Source: Coralloluteibacterium thermophilum
GTDB taxonomy: Bacteria > Pseudomonadota > Gammaproteobacteria > Xanthomonadales > Xanthomonadaceae
Direction: 5' to 3'
Length of the DNA stretch: 64,000 nt
Assembly: GCF_042654365.1 (NCBI RefSeq)
Contig: NZ_JBHSGG010000043.1
Span: 1-64,000 of the forward strand
Numbering within the stretch: position 1 is the first letter of the stretch; each line of letters begins with the position of its first letter. Under the pieces are notes generated by a model, which made no database searches, was not told where the DNA came from, and worked only from the letters and a program-made list of their open reading frames with translations. Shown one piece after another: positions 62,014 to 64,000 of the stretch. Position numbers and translations under genes: made by a program.

Positions 62014-62279
62014 ACCAGTCAAGGCTCCCCGGACACAATAACAAGCTGCCTTCCCCCTATAGAAATCCAACAGGGCCGCCAGCGCCTTGCTCAGGCCTCC
62101 CCAAAACTCTTGCAAAACCGAGGCTTGGCCGGCCTGCCGCACCGACTCGCCCAGCATGCTGGCGTGCTGATCTAAAGGGTAATCTTTGGGGTCTATTCAG
62201 CTAGAAACTATGAGCCCTTCTCCGGGGGGGCTGGGGATCGAAGGAATGGCCGGTCGAGAATGTGCTCCTTCCAAAGCCC
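62014..62279. other. Intergenic region between metal genes and the transferase
   Basis: No reading frame here looks real. It must hold the promoter of the czc block (minus strand; TATAG and TTATTG boxes near 62040-62070 are possible but poorly spaced) and the 3' end of the transferase mRNA. A run of G residues at 62224 offers no clear terminator. Confidence 0.4.
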
Positions 62280-64000
62280 TCATGGGGCGATCTTCGAGTC
62301 GATGCACTCGGAAAAGACGTCTAGGTCAGGGTCATAGACTGAAGACCGGACTTGCATGAGACCAAGTACGGAGTGAAACAGGTTGTCGTGGCTGAGCGAA
62401 TTGCCCGCCTGACGCTTGACGCAGCGCACATCGATGCCAGCGTTGTCGCGCATTCCCGGAGAAATCCACACCACCATCGGCACCTTGATCTGGGTTTCCG
62501 GTGCGATCGCGTAGGGGAAGCCGTGCAGGTAAAGGTTTCCTTCACCTAGGGACTCGCCGTGGTCCGAGAGATAGATCATCGCGGTATCGTGCGATCGATC
62601 CTGCGCAAGCATCCGGATGGTCCTTGCCAGAAAGTCATCGGTCTCCAGGATGGCGTTGTCGTAGGCGTTGACGATCTCTTCCCGGCTGCATTTTCCGAGG
62701 TCCGGGCTCCTGCAGTCCGGGACGAAACGTCGCAGCGACGGCGGATATCGCTTGAAGTAGCTGGGGCCGTGGTTCCCGAGTTGATGGAGCACGACGACGA
62801 CATCGCCCGGATTGTCGTCGATGGCATCGTGCAGTCCCTGCAGCATCACGGCGTCGCGGCACGCCTGATCGTCGCAAAGCGGGTCGGCGCGCGGTTCACG
62901 GTATGACTCGAACGCCAACCCGGCGCATACGCCCTTGCACCCGGTCTGGTTGTCGCGCCAGAGCGTCCTGATGCCTGCGCGCTCCAGTACATGCAGCAGG
63001 GATTCGGATCCACGGATGAGCTGCTGGTCGTAGTTCCGCCTTCCGGTGGCCGAGAACATGCACGGAACCGAGACCTCGGTGTTCGATCCGCAGGCCGTGA
63101 CATCCGTGAAATTGATGACGTCCAGTGACGACAATTGCGGGGTCGTCTGCCGGCGGTAGCCGCTCAGTCCCCAGTTCTGGGCGCGGACGGTTTCGCCGAC
63201 CACGATCACCAGCAGGTGGGGCTTGGTTGACGGTCCGTGGCCCACCAGTCGCGCATCGGCCCCGATGACGCGGCGGGGTGCATCCGCCACGCGCGCGTCT
63301 TCCCCGAGAACCCGGGGGATCGAGACGAGATAGTTGCCTGGCGCGATCAGGTAGCGCAGGGATTTGTGGTTCCGCATCAGTGACGACAGGTCGTCAAAAC
63401 ACGTCGCCAGCACCAGTCCGGTCAGCGCGATGACGGCGAGCAGGAACACCAGACGGCGAGCCAGACTGCGCTTCCACCCGTACGTCCTGATCTGCGTCCA
63501 CCAGACGAGCGCCGAGGGCAGAACGCCCAGGGCGAGCACGGACAACGCCAGGCCCGGCGTCAGCAGCTCAAGGGCCTCCGCCGTATCGGTTCGCAGTACG
63601 TTCCGGATCATGCTGGGATCGAGATGGACCGCATAGCGATCCGCAAAGTAAGCGGCCGCCGCAGTCGCCATCAAAAGCAGCGTCAGCAGCGGTTTGACCG
63701 TCCAGCGATTCAATACGAGCCCGAGCAGGATCGCATGCAGGCCCGCGATCGCGAGGCCAGCGCTGGCGAGCAGACGCCAGCTGCCGGGCTGATCCAGCAC
63801 GCCCGTTTCCCTGACGCCCGACCAGAATGCCCCGTTTGCGGTGGCGACGAAGAACACGCTTGCGATGGCGATGAGGCCTTCCACGCTGATCGAGGGCCTG
63901 AGCCCCGCAAGCCGTCGATCAGCCGAGGAGTACAGGAGTCCCTGCGTCGCCGCTGAAAGCTCCGGCCTGCTCGGTCCGCGGCCTCCCTTTTGCGTTCTCC
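62280..64000 (-). CDS. Phosphoethanolamine transferase, EptA/MCR-like (5' end outside window)
   Basis: The enzyme adds phosphoethanolamine to lipid A, lowering binding of polymyxins. From an internal GTG (63884) it has 534 residues: five membrane helices (about 5-165), then a periplasmic alkaline-phosphatase-like domain. Motifs are VVGETVRAQNWGLSGY (zinc Glu near 231), ACGSNTEVSVPCMF with nucleophile Thr near 269, LHQLGNHGPSYFKRYP, and YLSDHGESLGEGNLYLHG. The frame stays open upstream of 63884 (ending ...LAGLRPSIS before GTG), and family N-termini extend about 12-15 residues further, so the start is probably beyond the edge. Six conserved Cys in the soluble domain are present. Confidence 0.9.
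   Translation of the reverse strand, partial: RTQKGGRGPSRPELSAATQGLLYSSADRRLAGLRPSISVEGLIAIASVFFVATANGAFWSGVRETGVLDQPGSWRLLASAGLAIAGLHAILLGLVLNRWTVKPLLTLLLMATAAAAYFADRYAVHLDPSMIRNVLRTDTAEALELLTPGLALSVLALGVLPSALVWWTQIRTYGWKRSLARRLVFLLAVIALTGLVLATCFDDLSSLMRNHKSLRYLIAPGNYLVSIPRVLGEDARVADAPRRVIGADARLVGHGPSTKPHLLVIVVGETVRAQNWGLSGYRRQTTPQLSSLDVINFTDVTACGSNTEVSVPCMFSATGRRNYDQQLIRGSESLLHVLERAGIRTLWRDNQTGCKGVCAGLAFESYREPRADPLCDDQACRDAVMLQGLHDAIDDNPGDVVVVLHQLGNHGPSYFKRYPPSLRRFVPDCRSPDLGKCSREEIVNAYDNAILETDDFLARTIRMLAQDRSHDTAMIYLSDHGESLGEGNLYLHGFPYAIAPETQIKVPMVVWISPGMRDNAGIDVRCVKRQAGNSLSHDNLFHSVLGLMQVRSSVYDPDLDVFSECIDSKIAP

Larger units (their letters stand above)
48345..64000. mobile_element. Putative integrative element in tRNA-Gly(CCC), right end not in window
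   Basis: The region begins with a tRNA followed at once by a P4-type integrase and continues with regulators, metal-efflux genes and an MCR-like transferase. Most cargo is on the minus strand. It differs from the flanking chromosome by A+T-rich leaders, a truncated regulator and gene content typical of accessory DNA. A second copy of the tRNA 3' end was not found up to 64000, so the right boundary is unknown. No conjugation genes are seen. The boundary at the tRNA is inference from integrase position. Confidence 0.65.

Noticed and set aside
61861..62175. Plus-strand frame of 104 codons opposite the CzcI-like gene
   Set aside because: The product has no signal or domain and the minus strand carries the better-supported protein; no Shine-Dalgarno.

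Overview
The window is a high-G+C chromosomal segment of a gammaproteobacterium, most likely a member of the Xanthomonadales/Lysobacterales. That placement is an inference. It rests on G+C-rich third codon positions, the divergent mrcA/pilMNOPQ arrangement, a class I (eukaryotic-type) fructose-bisphosphate aldolase near gap, pgk and pyk, and a MoxR/Bat cluster beside the pilus genes. No rRNA or taxonomic marker was available to confirm it.

Layout, left to right. Positions 1-3200: the start of a secreted coiled-coil protein resembling the N-terminus of a mechanosensitive channel (runs off the left edge), ribosomal protein L31 type B, citrate synthase, and a conserved protein of unknown function. 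Positions 3300-11300: penicillin-binding protein 1A, divergent from the type IV pilus assembly operon pilMNOPQ. Positions 11400-18260: a six-gene operon with 4-nt overlaps (MoxR ATPase, DUF58, DUF4381-like, two von Willebrand A proteins, the second fused to TPR repeats, and BatD). Positions 18400-29500: a dicarboxylate/amino-acid symporter, transketolase, an acetyl-CoA hydrolase/CoA-transferase family protein, molybdate uptake modABC with a short ModC, a 54-residue membrane protein, OmpW, an S1/P1 nuclease, and GAPDH. Positions 29870-34500: pgk, a HAD phosphatase, pyruvate kinase and class I aldolase, so most of lower glycolysis is clustered here. Positions 34500-48200: a macrodomain protein, an RND efflux pair, a secreted gluzincin metalloprotease, an M28 peptidase, MscL, a FAH-family hydrolase, a Rieske protein, an SLC13 transporter, TrmB and ThiG/ThiS.

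From tRNA-Gly(CCC) at 48345 to the right edge the sequence looks like an integrated mobile element. A P4-type tyrosine integrase lies directly downstream of the tRNA, behind a repeat-rich leader. It is followed by a LysR fragment lacking its DNA-binding domain, an XRE regulator with a palindrome upstream, and a complete LysR regulator. Then comes a long minus-strand metal-efflux block (CzcI-like small protein, czcC, czcB, czcA, a minimal cation diffusion facilitator and a P1B-4-type ATPase). An MCR/EptA-like phosphoethanolamine transferase runs off the right edge. I found no second attachment site, so the right end of the element is probably outside the window.

Most notable: the integrase has an extra C-terminal region of about 150 residues resembling the HTH plus MbcA/ParS/Xre-type domain of antitoxins. 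The P1B-4 ATPase carries two degenerate N-terminal metal-binding folds and a His-rich linker. An MCR-like gene sits beside metal-efflux genes on a putative mobile element. An identical 26-nt terminator hairpin follows both gltA and the GAPDH gene, each time between convergent genes.
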